From: Shimia haliotis
Lineage (GTDB): Bacteria; Pseudomonadota; Alphaproteobacteria; Rhodobacterales; Rhodobacteraceae
Direction: 5' to 3'
Assembly (NCBI RefSeq): GCF_900114415.1
Contig: NZ_FOSZ01000001.1
Span: 744,001-808,000, forward strand
DNA length: 64,000 nt
Position 1 is the first letter of the stretch. Every line of letters begins with the position of its first letter. The notes under the pieces were generated by a model, which saw nothing but the letters and a program-made list of their open reading frames with translations, did no database searches and had not been told where the DNA came from. Below, piece by piece: positions 1 to 11,131 of this stretch. Position numbers and translations under genes: made by a program.

Positions 1-82
1 GGGATGCCGCCCGCGCGCGTCAATGTGATTTCCGGGACAAACCGGCGCGCATTGCGCTCGGGTCTCAGGCACAAATGCGAAA

Positions 83-109
83 TGGCCGCCCCGTCTTTGG
101 GGGCGGCCA
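83..109 (-). terminator. Hairpin terminator after recA
   Basis: A 10-bp perfect inverted repeat (83-92 with 100-109, 7-nt loop) lies 43 bp beyond the recA stop. Read on the minus strand it is followed by a moderately T-rich stretch, which fits an intrinsic terminator for recA. The U-tract is weak, so the call is tentative. Bases 1-82 hold no feature I can support. Confidence 0.6.
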
Positions 110-151
110 GCACGTGAGGCAGAGCCTCAAACAAGTCTTTGGACGACGGCG

Positions 152-1222
152 TCACTCTTCAACCACGTCATCATCCAGCGGCGGCATATCGAAATCGAGC
201 CCGTGCGCCGCGCGAATCTTGTCTTCGATCTCATAGGCGATGCGGTTGTTTTCCTTCAGGAAAGTTTTGGCGTTCTCACGCCCCTGCCCGATGCGTTCGT
301 CGCCATAGCTGAACCAGCTGCCGGATTTCTCGACCACGCCGGCCTTCACACCAAGATCCAGCAATTCGCCCATCTTGGAGATGCCTTCGCCATACATGAT
401 GTCAAATTCGACCTGCTTGAACGGCGGAGCCACCTTGTTTTTCACGACTTTCACGCGGGTTGCGTTGCCAACCACCTCGTCACGGTCCTTCAGCGCGCCG
501 ATACGGCGGATGTCCAGACGCACTGAGCTGTAGAATTTCAACGCGTTGCCGCCAGTCGTGGTTTCGGGCGAGCCAAACATCACGCCGATTTTCATCCGGA
601 TCTGGTTGATGAAGACCACCATACAGTTGGATCGCGAGATCGAGCCGGTGAGTTTGCGCATCGCCTGGCTCATCAGGCGCGCCTGCACACCAACGTTGCT
701 GTCGCCCATGTCGCCCTCAAGTTCGGACTTCGGTGTCAGTGCGGCAACCGAATCGACCACGACCATGTTCACCGCGCCGGAGCGCACCAAAGTGTCGACG
801 ATTTCCAGCGCCTGTTCGCCAGTGTCGGGCTGAGAAATCAGCAATTCATCCAGGTTCACGCCCAGCTTTTTGGCATATTGCGGATCAAGCGCGTGTTCCG
901 CGTCCACAAAGGCACAAACACCGCCCTTTTTCTGCTCCTCTGCGATGCAGTGCAGGGTCAACGTGGTTTTACCCGAACTTTCCGGCCCGTAGATCTCAAT
1001 GATCCGCCCTTTGGGCAGGCCGCCGATTCCCAACGCGATGTCGAGACTCAGAGAGCCGGTCGATGTCGACTCGATTTCCTGCGCGGGATTGTCCGCGCCC
1101 AATTTCATGATCGAGCCCTTGCCGAACTGACGTTCAATCTGGGCCAAAGCGCTATCAAGCGCCTTTTGTTTGTCGGGAGAGTTTTTCTTGCTGCTCATTG
1201 TCAAAAGATCTGCCGTTGCCAT
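152..1222 (-). CDS. recA: Recombinase RecA
   Basis: RecA is the cytoplasmic strand-exchange ATPase of homologous repair and the co-protease that triggers LexA cleavage. The 356-residue product has the RecA core: the GPESSGKTT Walker A, the [13 protein letters not shown] segment, the [21 protein letters not shown] stretch with Walker B, the [14 protein letters not shown] loop-2 region and an acidic C-terminus. I chose the ATG at 1222 because AAGGAG lies 9 nt upstream and the family start matches; an upstream in-frame start at 1267 would add 15 residues without family support. The gene stands alone, divergent from the sulfotransferase-like gene, and is preceded by an SOS box. Confidence 0.98.
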   Translation of the reverse strand: MATADLLTMSSKKNSPDKQKALDSALAQIERQFGKGSIMKLGADNPAQEIESTSTGSLSLDIALGIGGLPKGRIIEIYGPESSGKTTLTLHCIAEEQKKGGVCAFVDAEHALDPQYAKKLGVNLDELLISQPDTGEQALEIVDTLVRSGAVNMVVVDSVAALTPKSELEGDMGDSNVGVQARLMSQAMRKLTGSISRSNCMVVFINQIRMKIGVMFGSPETTTGGNALKFYSSVRLDIRRIGALKDRDEVVGNATRVKVVKNKVAPPFKQVEFDIMYGEGISKMGELLDLGVKAGVVEKSGSWFSYGDERIGQGRENAKTFLKENNRIAYEIEDKIRAAHGLDFDMPPLDDDVVEE

Positions 1223-1274
1223 TGTGCTTGGCTCCTTATTCCATACCCGCGCTTGTGCGGCAATCATTGCCTGC

Positions 1275-1289
1275 GTTCACCTCTTGTTC
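1275..1289 (-). promoter_or_regulatory. LexA (SOS) box upstream of recA
   Basis: GTTC-N7-GTTC is present exactly (GTTC at 1275-1278 and 1286-1289). On the recA strand this reads GAAC-N7-GAAC. It is the direct-repeat LexA operator known for alphaproteobacteria, and it sits about 53 bp upstream of the recA ATG. LexA repression with induction on DNA damage is inferred. Confidence 0.88.
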
Positions 1290-1430
1290 TCAAACGTTAT
1301 GAGATCAAAAGGAGAACAAATCAATCAAAAAACGATACCAACAGCTTTTTCCCACAAGGGTTAAGGAGTCGTTTACAAGTAATCTTCAAATAGGTGAAAA
1401 CCGTCAGTGAATAGCAGCAAGGCGTAGTAG

Positions 1431-2030
1431 ATGCTTGTTTTCTGGAACAAAAAACTGGTCTTTCTCTCGGTTCCCAAGACCGGAACCACCGCAATCGAGG
1501 AGGCTCTTAGCCCCTTTGCGGATATGGTGATCTCACATCCCCCCGAGCTCAAACACGCGCCGCTTTACCGCTACAACAGATTCTTCCGGCCAATGTTCGA
1601 ACGGGCCTGCAAAACGGACGACATGGAAACCATGGCCGTGATGCGAGAGCCCGTGAGTTGGCTGGCGAGTTGGTATCGGTATCGACGGCGCGAAGACCTG
1701 CGCGGGCTTCCAAATTCCACAGAGAATGTGAGTTTTGAGGAGTTCGTTCAGGAGTATATGAAGGGCGACAAGAAAGCGCCTTTTGCAAATGTCGGCAGTC
1801 AGGCCAGATTTTTGGAACCGCGCAAGAACGGGCTCAAGGTGGATCACCTTTTCCGCTATGAGGATCAGGCAAGGTTGTTGGATTTTCTCGAAACCCGCCT
1901 GCAGTTGAAAATCGAATTGCCGCGCAGGAACACCTCTCCGGATATGCCGCTATCGCTGTCGCCTGACACCCATGCAAAACTGCGCCGCAAATGCGCCGAG
2001 GAATTCGCGCTTTATGAGAGCCTCGACTAA
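1431..2030 (+). CDS. Short sulfotransferase-family protein
   Basis: This 199-residue protein opens with FLSVPKTGTTAIEEAL, which matches the 5'-phosphosulfate-binding loop of PAPS-dependent sulfotransferases. It continues with MREPVSWLASWYR, resembling the 3'-phosphate-binding RxP segment. It is shorter than typical sulfotransferases (about 250-300 residues) and its substrate is unknown. From memory, relatives in roseobacters are often labelled gamma-glutamyl kinase, which nothing here supports. An AAGG 8 nt upstream supports the ATG. Its stop overlaps the cckA stop tail to tail by 4 bp. Confidence 0.7.
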   Translation: MLVFWNKKLVFLSVPKTGTTAIEEALSPFADMVISHPPELKHAPLYRYNRFFRPMFERACKTDDMETMAVMREPVSWLASWYRYRRREDLRGLPNSTENVSFEEFVQEYMKGDKKAPFANVGSQARFLEPRKNGLKVDHLFRYEDQARLLDFLETRLQLKIELPRRNTSPDMPLSLSPDTHAKLRRKCAEEFALYESLD

Positions 2031-4327
2031 TCTTTCAGCTTTGACTGAACCGCTTCGGTCAGATCACTAAGGCTGAACGGTTTGGGCAGAAAACTCGAAT
2101 TGGCGATTCTCGCCTGATCATCACTGAAGCTGTCTTCTGCATAGCCCGACACAAAGATCACCGGCACTTCCGGATATTCCTGTCGCGCCTGACGTACCCA
2201 CGTCGGGCCATCCACACCTGGCATGATCACGTCGGTCACAAAGACATCGACTTTGGGGCGATCGGCCTGCAAAAGCTCGAGCGCCTCCTCGCCGGAGCCC
2301 GCTTCGAGCACCGTAAAGCCCCGCATTTTCAAGGCGCGGGTGGCAAAGGAGCGCACCGGCGCTTCGTCTTCGACCAACATGACCACACCGCTATGGCTGA
2401 TGGCTGTGTCTTTGGTCGAGGCGGGAACAGCTTCCACCGGCGCTGCATCTTCGTCCCCCAGATAGGCAGGGAACAAAAGCGAGAAGCGGGTTCCGACGCC
2501 CACTTCGCTATCAACAAAGATATAGCCGCCGGTCTGCTTGACGATGCCATAGGCTGTCGAAAGGCCAAGCCCCGTGCCTTCACCGGTTTTCTTGGTGGTA
2601 AAGAACGGCTCGAACACCTTCTGCAGCTTGTCCGGCGCGATACCTGTGCCTTCGTCCGCCACGCTGATGGCGACGTATTTGCCGACAGGCACCACGACCC
2701 TGTCGCGCTCCATCGGTTCGACCAGATCAAGCCCTTCTGTCACGACGCGGATTTCGCCGCCGTTGGGCATCGCATCACGCGCATTCACCACCAGGTTCAT
2801 CAAGACCTGTTCCAATTGCCGTTTGTCCGCGCGGATCGCGGGCAAAACCGGATCGTTGCTCAGGCTGAGACTTACCTTTTCGCCAACCAGTCGGTTCAAA
2901 AGATGCGTCAGATCAGACAGAGAGTTGCGCAGATCGACGATTTCGGGCCGGAGGTTCTGTTTGCGCGAAAAGGCCAGAAGTTGTCCCACCAAAGCCGCGG
3001 CGCGGTTGGCGTTCTGGTTGATCTGTATGAGGTCGGCAAAATCCGGATCGCCCTGATCATGACGCAACAACAACAGGTCGCAATGCCCTGAAATTGCGGT
3101 CAAAAGGTTGTTGAAATCATGGGCAACGCCACCGGCAAGCTGCCCGATTGCCTGCATCTTCTGGCTTTGGACAAACTGCGCCTCAAGCGATTTGAGCTCG
3201 GTCGCATCGCTTAAAACCGCGATCAGGGAACTGGTGTTCCCCTCGACGACACGGTTCAGGCTGACCTGCACAAAGGCCTCTTTGCTGCTGTTCTTCAGAC
3301 GCAGAAACTCCGAGTGATGACCGCCGCGTCCAGAGGCGGCCTCTGTCAGCCAGTCGACAATCGACCTTCCCAGTCCCTCAAGGTGATCCTCTAGCAACGT
3401 ATCTTCGGTCAGTTGGTTGTCCAACAACGCCCGCGCAGTCCGGTTGGCCATCAATACTCTGCCTTGCCGATCCAACTTCAAAAGAGCCACAGGCAATTCG
3501 TCAAACAAAACGGCCCCTTCGCGCACGACGGGTACTTCGGTGGGCAAAAGATAGATTTCACGCCGTCCGGCGGTGGCCTCAAACTCTGCCACAAGGCATT
3601 GTTGCTCCCCGCGCGCCGTCTGGATCATCGTGGCCTCGCGCGGCGCACCGGCGCGGTCGCCGAAAACATCCTGAAGTGTTTTTTTACGCTCACCAAGCAA
3701 AGCACGCGCTGCCGGATTCATAAAGAGAATCGTGCCGGAGCGGCCCACGGTCAGCATCGGCAATCGCGGCGCCCCCGCCTGCCCTGCATCTGCGATCGGA
3801 TGGTGTGTGTCAAACGACCATAGCACGCCGCCATCAGGCATCCGCCGCACACCCACAACCAGCGATCCGTCGCGTTGTGGCACGGTTTCCTGCCCGTGGC
3901 CCACATCCACGGCCAGATCCAGCAAGCGCGAAACCAGACCTTCACCATCCACCGCACGACGTTTGGCGAAGTCGACCACATGCGCGTCCATCGCCTTGAG
4001 GTGACTTTGCGCAATGACGTTGGCATAGAGGATACTGCCTGAAGCATCCGTCAGAATTTGTTCGGTTTTTTCACGATCACAGAGCGCTTTGACAAAGGCC
4101 ACGCCTGATACCGGCTCGGGCCTTTCGGGCCTGTCAAAGCGCAGCAACAGCAAAGCCGCAAAGATCACGACGCCCGCAGCGATCAAGAGCATTTGCACAA
4201 TCGGATCCGTTGCAAACAAGGACGCACCCCAAAGCGCGATCGCAGCCAAGCCAAACGGCACAGCCCTTTGGCGAAACCGGTTCGCGGTCGGAGTTTTTAA
4301 CCCTTCGGTCACTTCTGAAACGGTCAC
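2027..4327 (-). CDS. cckA: Hybrid sensor histidine kinase CckA
   Basis: CckA is the membrane hybrid kinase that feeds phosphate through ChpT to CtrA. In roseobacters this relay controls motility, gene transfer agents and related traits. The 766-residue protein has two N-terminal membrane segments (about 23-64), PAS-like regions (about 85-375), a HisKA domain with the CckA-type H-box GGVAHDFNNLL (His about 403), a HATPase domain with DEGTGIAPDKL and GTGLGLS, and a C-terminal receiver with the phospho-accepting Asp about 699 in VTDVIMPGVDG. Kinase and phosphatase modes cannot be separated from sequence. A perfect CtrA motif lies 50-65 bp upstream, suggesting feedback. Confidence 0.93.
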   Translation of the reverse strand: MTVSEVTEGLKTPTANRFRQRAVPFGLAAIALWGASLFATDPIVQMLLIAAGVVIFAALLLLRFDRPERPEPVSGVAFVKALCDREKTEQILTDASGSILYANVIAQSHLKAMDAHVVDFAKRRAVDGEGLVSRLLDLAVDVGHGQETVPQRDGSLVVGVRRMPDGGVLWSFDTHHPIADAGQAGAPRLPMLTVGRSGTILFMNPAARALLGERKKTLQDVFGDRAGAPREATMIQTARGEQQCLVAEFEATAGRREIYLLPTEVPVVREGAVLFDELPVALLKLDRQGRVLMANRTARALLDNQLTEDTLLEDHLEGLGRSIVDWLTEAASGRGGHHSEFLRLKNSSKEAFVQVSLNRVVEGNTSSLIAVLSDATELKSLEAQFVQSQKMQAIGQLAGGVAHDFNNLLTAISGHCDLLLLRHDQGDPDFADLIQINQNANRAAALVGQLLAFSRKQNLRPEIVDLRNSLSDLTHLLNRLVGEKVSLSLSNDPVLPAIRADKRQLEQVLMNLVVNARDAMPNGGEIRVVTEGLDLVEPMERDRVVVPVGKYVAISVADEGTGIAPDKLQKVFEPFFTTKKTGEGTGLGLSTAYGIVKQTGGYIFVDSEVGVGTRFSLLFPAYLGDEDAAPVEAVPASTKDTAISHSGVVMLVEDEAPVRSFATRALKMRGFTVLEAGSGEEALELLQADRPKVDVFVTDVIMPGVDGPTWVRQARQEYPEVPVIFVSGYAEDSFSDDQARIANSSFLPKPFSLSDLTEAVQSKLKD

Positions 4328-4376
4328 GTGAGCACCTGATAAACCAGTCGTTATGGTTAATATGCCACGGAGTTTC

Positions 4377-4392
4377 TTAAACCCGTCTTAAC
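4377..4392. promoter_or_regulatory. CtrA-type binding motif upstream of cckA
   Basis: TTAA-N7-TTAAC is present with no mismatch (TTAA at 4377-4380, TTAAC at 4388-4392). This is the full CtrA consensus known from Caulobacter and used in relatives. It lies 50-65 bp before the cckA start codon, where an activator or repressor would act. Binding itself is inferred. Confidence 0.65.
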
Positions 4393-4423
4393 ACCGCAAC
4401 GTATTTACGCGTGACGTACCACT

Positions 4424-5580
4424 TTAAGCTGACTTACGCCGAAGTCTGGCGACAAAAAAACCGTCGCTGTCATCAGACAGATCAAACTGGCGCGCCTCTT
4501 CAATGGTCCAGTCGGGATGGGTTTTCACAAAATCATGGATGCGATCACGGTTTTCGGCGGCCAGCAAAGAGCAGGTCGCGTAGACCAAGGTTCCGTCCTG
4601 CGCCACCAAAGGCGCGGCTTTGGCAAGAATCTCGGATTGCAACGCGTTCAAAGCTGTAAGGTCTTCGGGTGTAAAACGCCATTTGGCGTCCGGCGTCCGG
4701 CGCCATGTGCCACTGCCGGAACAGGGAACATCGCAAAACACCAGATCATACGGCGCCGCCTGATCGGCATCATGAAGGGTTTGCACCGTCACTCCGGCTC
4801 GTTTGGCACGCTCGGGCAAATCGCGCAAACGTCCGACATTGGCATCATGCGCAAAAAACCGGCCCTCACAACGCGCAGCCATCGCCAGAATTTTTCCGCC
4901 ACCGCCTGCGCAATAATCCATTACTTTCAAACCACTACCGAGGGGAAGTGATGCGACTGCAGTCTGACTGGATGCATCCTGAAGCTCCACAAGTCCGTTC
5001 TTAAAGGCCGCGCTGTTGGCCACTTTGCGCGCGCCTTCTGTGACTTTCAGGGCGGTGTCGGACAAGGCCAAAGCTTCGGTTTCGATACCGTCTTTGAGAA
5101 GAGCCGCTTGAGCGGAACCCGTTGACGCCTTGCGCAGATTGACACGCAATGTCACCGGTGCACGCTTGCGCAAAACACCCATTGCATCAGCAAAGCCATC
5201 TTCAAGGCTCTCCCGCATCGGCTCAACCAGCCAATCGGGGATATCAAAAGGCACGGGCTCAGACGCGATATGCGCCTGTTCGGCCTCACTCAGGGAGGCC
5301 GGCGCATAGCCTTCGCCGGTGAACAGAGTTTCCAGATCAACGCCGGCGGTGCGCAGAACGCCAATCATCACGCCACGCCCATCTTCAGCGCCACCGACGG
5401 CGGCCGCCGATTTTCTTTGGCGCAGAGCATCAAAAACATGATCGCGTACCGCTGCACGGTCCTTGGAGCCCGCGAATCGGCTGCGGCGTGCCCACCCCGT
5501 CAGGGTTTTCTCCGCCGGGTCTCCGGCGAAGATGACATCCAACAGCTCAATCGCCGTGGCAACGCGGGCCGCAGGGGTCA

Positions 5581-5581
<1 letters not shown>
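4424..5581 (-). CDS. RsmB/NOP-family RNA cytosine-5 methyltransferase
   Basis: This is a SAM-dependent m5C methyltransferase, most likely acting on 16S rRNA like RsmB. The 385-residue protein has an N-terminal NusB-like helical part (about 1-140), then the Rossmann methyltransferase with the SAM motif YCAGGGGK, the DVPCSGSGTWRR segment and the YATCSLL segment. The latter two carry the paired cysteines of this family. It follows guaB with a TGATG stop/start overlap at 5579-5583, so the two genes are translationally coupled. The exact target base is not decidable here. Confidence 0.88.
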
Positions 5582-7176
<1,595 letters not shown>

Positions 7177-7208
7177 CTAGTTTGATCGGGCAATAAAGGA
7201 AAGACATT

Positions 7209-7610
7209 ATGAACCGCCGGATATTCTTGCTGACCACTGCTGCCGCATTGATGGGATCCACAGCGCAGGCCGCGGCAATTCCAACGCCAAAGTCCGGAAT
7301 GGGTTTGATTGTGTTTTACCGTCCGCGCCGCGCGATGGCCGCAGCCATCCGGTTTCAGATCAACACATCGTCAGCTCCGGTTGGCAACCTGGCAAACGGC
7401 ACGTTGATCGCTTTTCACGCCCCCGCGGGCAGCCACACATTTTCTGTGTCCACACCCTCAATCTCGGGCTCTGACAGCATCACCGTTGACCTGAATGTTG
7501 GACAGACCGCGTTTGTGCGCGCTGACATGCGCGCAGGTCTCCCCGCCGGTCGAGGCAAATTCGCTCGAATGGACCCCGCGACTGCTCAGGCTGAAATCGC
7601 CAAACTCTAG
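7209..7610 (+). CDS. Secreted DUF2846-like protein
   Basis: This 133-residue protein starts with an Arg-Arg signal peptide (MNRRIFLLTTAAALMGSTAQA), so export is likely, possibly by Tat. The mature part (GMGLIVFYRPRRAMAAAI, then a G-N-L-A-N-G turn and a HTFSV strand) resembles the DUF2846 beta-sandwich, whose function is unknown. AAAGGAAAGA upstream is a good ribosome binding site. It stands between guaB and the corrinoid activator with no clear operon partner. Confidence 0.65.
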   Translation: MNRRIFLLTTAAALMGSTAQAAAIPTPKSGMGLIVFYRPRRAMAAAIRFQINTSSAPVGNLANGTLIAFHAPAGSHTFSVSTPSISGSDSITVDLNVGQTAFVRADMRAGLPAGRGKFARMDPATAQAEIAKL

Positions 7611-7733
7611 TCGGGAAAGGTCGGCATCCGACACAAAATGCCGCCCTTTGTCAGTTTCATGCCGCTCCTTGCCTTTCCTCCGCTTTGGCGGCAGGTATTC
7701 TCGCAGCCAAGCGAACAGAACTGAGGCCGCATT

Positions 7734-9776
7734 ATGAGCAGCGATCCACTGGTGATTTTCACCCCTTCCGGCAAACGTGGAAACTTTCCCGTTGGCACGC
7801 CTATCCTTACCGCCGCGCGCCAACTTGGCGTTGACCTCGACAGCGTTTGCGGTGGGCGGGGCATTTGCTCAAAATGCCAGATCACACCCTCTTATGGTGA
7901 GTTCCCCAAACACGGCGTGACCGTGGCCCAGGATGCGCTCTCCGAGTGGAACGCCGTTGAGCAGCGCTACGACGACAAGCGCGGCCTGCCCAAAGGTCGC
8001 CGCCTTGGCTGTCAGGCCACGGTCCAAGGCGACATCGTGATCGACGTACCGCCTGAATCGCAGGTTCACAAACAGGTGGTGCGTAAACGGGCCGAAGTGC
8101 GTGACATCACCCTGAACCCGACGGTCAAGCTGACCTATGTCGAGGTGGAAGAGCCCGACATGCACAAGCCGTCAGGCGATCTGGAACGTCTGCTGACGGC
8201 GCTTAGGGCCGCCACAGGTCACGCGCATATCGATGTGGACACCCACCTTCTTCGCCCGCTGCAGCCCATCCTTCGCAAAGGCAACTGGTCCGTCACCGCC
8301 GCCATTCATCAAGGTCGCGATGACGTAACTCCGCGTGTGATCGCTCTGTGGTCGGGTTTCTATGACAAACCGCTCTTTGGACTTGCGGTCGACCTTGGCT
8401 CCACCACCATAGCCGGACACCTCTGCAATCTGGAGACCGGCGAAGTCGTCGCCTCCTCCGGCCTGATGAACCCGCAGATCCGCTTTGGCGAAGACCTCAT
8501 GAGCCGTGTCAGCTATGCCATGATGAACAAGGGCGGCGATCTGGAGATGACCGACGCCGTGCGCGACGGGCTCAACCAGCTTGTGACAGACATCGCAGGC
8601 GACGCGGAGATCGACAAAGAGCAAATCCTAGACGCGGTGTTTGTGATGAACCCCGTGATGCACCACTTATTCTTGGGCATTGACCCGTTTGAACTCGGCC
8701 AAGCCCCTTTTGCGCTGGCGACCTCCGACGCGCTGGAGCTGACCGCCTCCGAAATCGGTCTGGACATTGCCGCAGGCACCCGCGCCTACCTTTTGCCCTG
8801 CATCGCGGGTCATGTTGGCGCTGACGCGGCTGGCGTGGCGCTGTCTGAGGCGCCCAACAAATCCGAAGACCTTGCTTTGATCGTAGATGTGGGCACCAAT
8901 GCTGAAATCCTGCTGGGCGACAAGGACGGCGTCATGGCCTGTTCTTCGCCCACGGGCCCTGCGTTTGAAGGCGCACAGATCAGCTCTGGCCAACGCGCCG
9001 CGCCGGGTGCGATTGAACGCGTGGAAATCGACCCCGTCACCAAAGAACCGCGCTTCCGCGTGATCGGGTCAGAACTGTGGTCTGATGAAGACGGATTTTC
9101 TGAAGCCATAGCCACCACCGGCGTCACCGGCATCTGTGGCTCTGGCATTATCGAAGTCATTGCCGAGATGCGGATTGCGGGACTGGTCGATGCCTCGGGC
9201 CTCATTGGCTCCGCTGAACAAACCGGCACCGAGCGCTGTTTCCTTGACGGCCGCACCAACTCCTACCGCCTCTGGGATGGAGATGAGGAGCAGAAAGAAA
9301 TCACCGTCACCAACGCCGACATTCGCGCCATTCAGATGGCCAAGGCGGCGCTCTACTCGGGCGCGCGCCTTTTGATGGACAAGCGCGGCGTGGATCAAGT
9401 GGATCGCGTGGTATTGGCCGGAGCCTTTGGCGCGCATATCTCAGCCAAACACGCGATGGTGTTGGGTATGATCCCTGACTGTCCCCTCGACAAAGTCACC
9501 TCGGCCGGCAATGCCGCGGGCACCGGTGCGCGCATCGCGCTGCTCAACCGTGCCGCCCGCAGTGATATCGAAGCCTTGGTGCGTCAGATCGAAAAGATCG
9601 AAACCGCAGTCGAGCCACGGTTTCAGGAGCATTTCGTGAATGCATCCGCCATGCCAAACTCGTCCGATCCGTTCCCGATCCTCCGTGATCTGGTGGCTTT
9701 GCCCGAGGTGAGTTTCAACACTGGCGGCGGCGATGGCGCAGGGGGCGGCGGCCGACGCAGGCGGCGCCGCGGCTAA
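7734..9776 (+). CDS. Reductive activator of corrinoid proteins (RACo-like, [2Fe-2S] + ASKHA)
   Basis: This protein probably reduces the inactive Co(II) form of a corrinoid protein to Co(I) in an ATP-dependent way. The 680-residue product has an N-terminal [2Fe-2S] ferredoxin domain (Cys39, Cys45, Cys48 and a fourth Cys at 93), a linker, and a C-terminal actin-like ATPase (DUF4445) with AVDLGSTTIAGHL, LIVDVGTNAEILLG and VLAGAFGAHIS. This is the RACo/RamA-like architecture. The tail is odd: a glycine stretch followed by six arginines. The likely clients, a corrinoid protein and a homocysteine methyltransferase, are encoded about 40 kb away at 49.1-52.8 kb. It is a single gene with its own terminator. 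Confidence 0.85.
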   Translation: MSSDPLVIFTPSGKRGNFPVGTPILTAARQLGVDLDSVCGGRGICSKCQITPSYGEFPKHGVTVAQDALSEWNAVEQRYDDKRGLPKGRRLGCQATVQGDIVIDVPPESQVHKQVVRKRAEVRDITLNPTVKLTYVEVEEPDMHKPSGDLERLLTALRAATGHAHIDVDTHLLRPLQPILRKGNWSVTAAIHQGRDDVTPRVIALWSGFYDKPLFGLAVDLGSTTIAGHLCNLETGEVVASSGLMNPQIRFGEDLMSRVSYAMMNKGGDLEMTDAVRDGLNQLVTDIAGDAEIDKEQILDAVFVMNPVMHHLFLGIDPFELGQAPFALATSDALELTASEIGLDIAAGTRAYLLPCIAGHVGADAAGVALSEAPNKSEDLALIVDVGTNAEILLGDKDGVMACSSPTGPAFEGAQISSGQRAAPGAIERVEIDPVTKEPRFRVIGSELWSDEDGFSEAIATTGVTGICGSGIIEVIAEMRIAGLVDASGLIGSAEQTGTERCFLDGRTNSYRLWDGDEEQKEITVTNADIRAIQMAKAALYSGARLLMDKRGVDQVDRVVLAGAFGAHISAKHAMVLGMIPDCPLDKVTSAGNAAGTGARIALLNRAARSDIEALVRQIEKIETAVEPRFQEHFVNASAMPNSSDPFPILRDLVALPEVSFNTGGGDGAGGGGRRRRRRG

Positions 9777-9802
9777 CGCTAGCACCTTCGACAATTGCAC
9801 GC

Positions 9803-9837
9803 ATAGGGCGATCCAGATAGGGTCGCCCTATTCTTTT
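9803..9837 (+). terminator. Intrinsic terminator of the RACo-like gene
   Basis: A 9-bp perfect stem (9803-9811 with 9823-9831, 11-nt loop) is followed by TCTTTT. It begins 27 bp after the stop codon and just before the DUF2235 gene. Confidence 0.75.
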
Positions 9838-9853
9838 GAAGAAAGCCTTTTCC

Positions 9854-11050
9854 ATGTCTCGCAAACTGATCATCTGTTTTGACGGCACCGGTAACGAAGT
9901 CGAAAAGAACGAAAGCAATATTCTGCGCCTGTACAAATGCCTCAAGCATGATGACGGCCAACTTGTTTATTATGAGCCAGGTGTGGGCACCCTTTCGACA
10001 CGCCCATTTGCGCGCAATGCTTTCTCCAAGGTGCGGCTGGTTCTGGGGCTCGCGGCGGGTCTTGGATTGCATCAAAACGTGATGCACGCCTATCAGTTTC
10101 TTTGCGAGAACTACCGAGAAGGCGACAGGCTTTATTTCTTTGGGTACTCCCGCGGAGCCTACACCGCCCGCGTTCTGGCGGGCTTTGTCAACGACTTCGG
10201 CCTTGTCGCACCGCACGAATTGCACCTGATCGGTCCGGTGTTCAAAGCGTGGCGCAAGATCCCGAAAAACGCCCCGCGCGAAGCCTACGCACCTTTGCGG
10301 ATTTCCGAACAGTTTTTCCATATTCGCCGCCCCTCTATCCGCTTTCTCGGACTGTGGGACACGGTCAGCTCCATGATCCGGCTCCGTCTGAAGTGGGGCA
10401 CTATTCTCGAGTTTGGCTCAAACTCCAGCGTTGATGAGAACCCTTCCGTCAAAGCCGTCCGCCACGCACTGTCGATCGACGAAACCCGCCGGTTCTTCCG
10501 CCACCAATTCTGGACCGAGGGTCAGGATTATCACGGCACCCGTTTCAAATCGAAACAGAACCCTCCCAAACAGGACGTCAAACAGGTTTGGTTCCCTGGC
10601 ACCCATACCGATGTCGCGGGATCTGTTCCCGAGCAGGAGGCAGGGCTTTCCAAGCTCACGCTGGTCTGGATGCGCAGCGAGCTTGACGGGCTGGGCGTGG
10701 ACAAGCTGGAGTTCCGCAAACAATTTTTTGATCGCTATGTGCTTGGCAAAAAGGACCGCGTCACCGAGCGCATGGGATTGGAGATTTCCGAGCCTGACCC
10801 GTTGGCGCCGCTTCACAGCCAGATGAAGCTGCGCAAATTCTGGCCGTTTCTCGAAATCTTTCCGCGCCTGACCAAACGCAGCCGGTGGCCGAACCAGCGG
10901 GGCTTTCTGGGCTACTACCTGCCGCTCGCTCAGCCCCGTTATATTCCGCCCGACAGCACAATTGACCCGTCTGCTTTTGAACGGCGCAAGGAAAGGGCAG
11001 ATTACAGGCCCAAAAACCTTGAGACACACACGAAGGACGCGCCGTCATAA
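9854..11050 (+). CDS. DUF2235 alpha/beta hydrolase
   Basis: DUF2235 proteins are alpha/beta hydrolases; some are type VI secretion phospholipases (Tle1 group). The 398-residue protein starts with KLIICFDGTGNE and carries the nucleophile motif GYSRGAYTARVLAG (GxSxG) and the WFPGTHTDVAGS segment typical of the family. I start it at the ATG at 9854; a TTG six codons upstream lies inside the preceding terminator. There is no signal peptide and there are no secretion genes nearby, so a housekeeping cytoplasmic hydrolase is as likely as an effector. Substrate unknown. Confidence 0.8.
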   Translation: MSRKLIICFDGTGNEVEKNESNILRLYKCLKHDDGQLVYYEPGVGTLSTRPFARNAFSKVRLVLGLAAGLGLHQNVMHAYQFLCENYREGDRLYFFGYSRGAYTARVLAGFVNDFGLVAPHELHLIGPVFKAWRKIPKNAPREAYAPLRISEQFFHIRRPSIRFLGLWDTVSSMIRLRLKWGTILEFGSNSSVDENPSVKAVRHALSIDETRRFFRHQFWTEGQDYHGTRFKSKQNPPKQDVKQVWFPGTHTDVAGSVPEQEAGLSKLTLVWMRSELDGLGVDKLEFRKQFFDRYVLGKKDRVTERMGLEISEPDPLAPLHSQMKLRKFWPFLEIFPRLTKRSRWPNQRGFLGYYLPLAQPRYIPPDSTIDPSAFERRKERADYRPKNLETHTKDAPS

Positions 11051-11131
11051 GCGCCTTCCCCTAGGGTCAAGATTGTCCGGCAAAAGCCTTGTCGCTAGTG
11101 TGTTTCAAAGCCTCTAGCAACCGGAGCCCCC

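Noticed and set aside
1361-1376. CtrA-like motif in the recA/sulfotransferase gap
   Set aside because: TTAA-N7-TTTAC has one mismatch in the second half-site, too weak to list as a site.
9854-11050. DUF2235 protein as a type VI secretion effector
   Set aside because: No vgrG, hcp, immunity or other secretion genes are nearby, and there is no PAAR or export domain.
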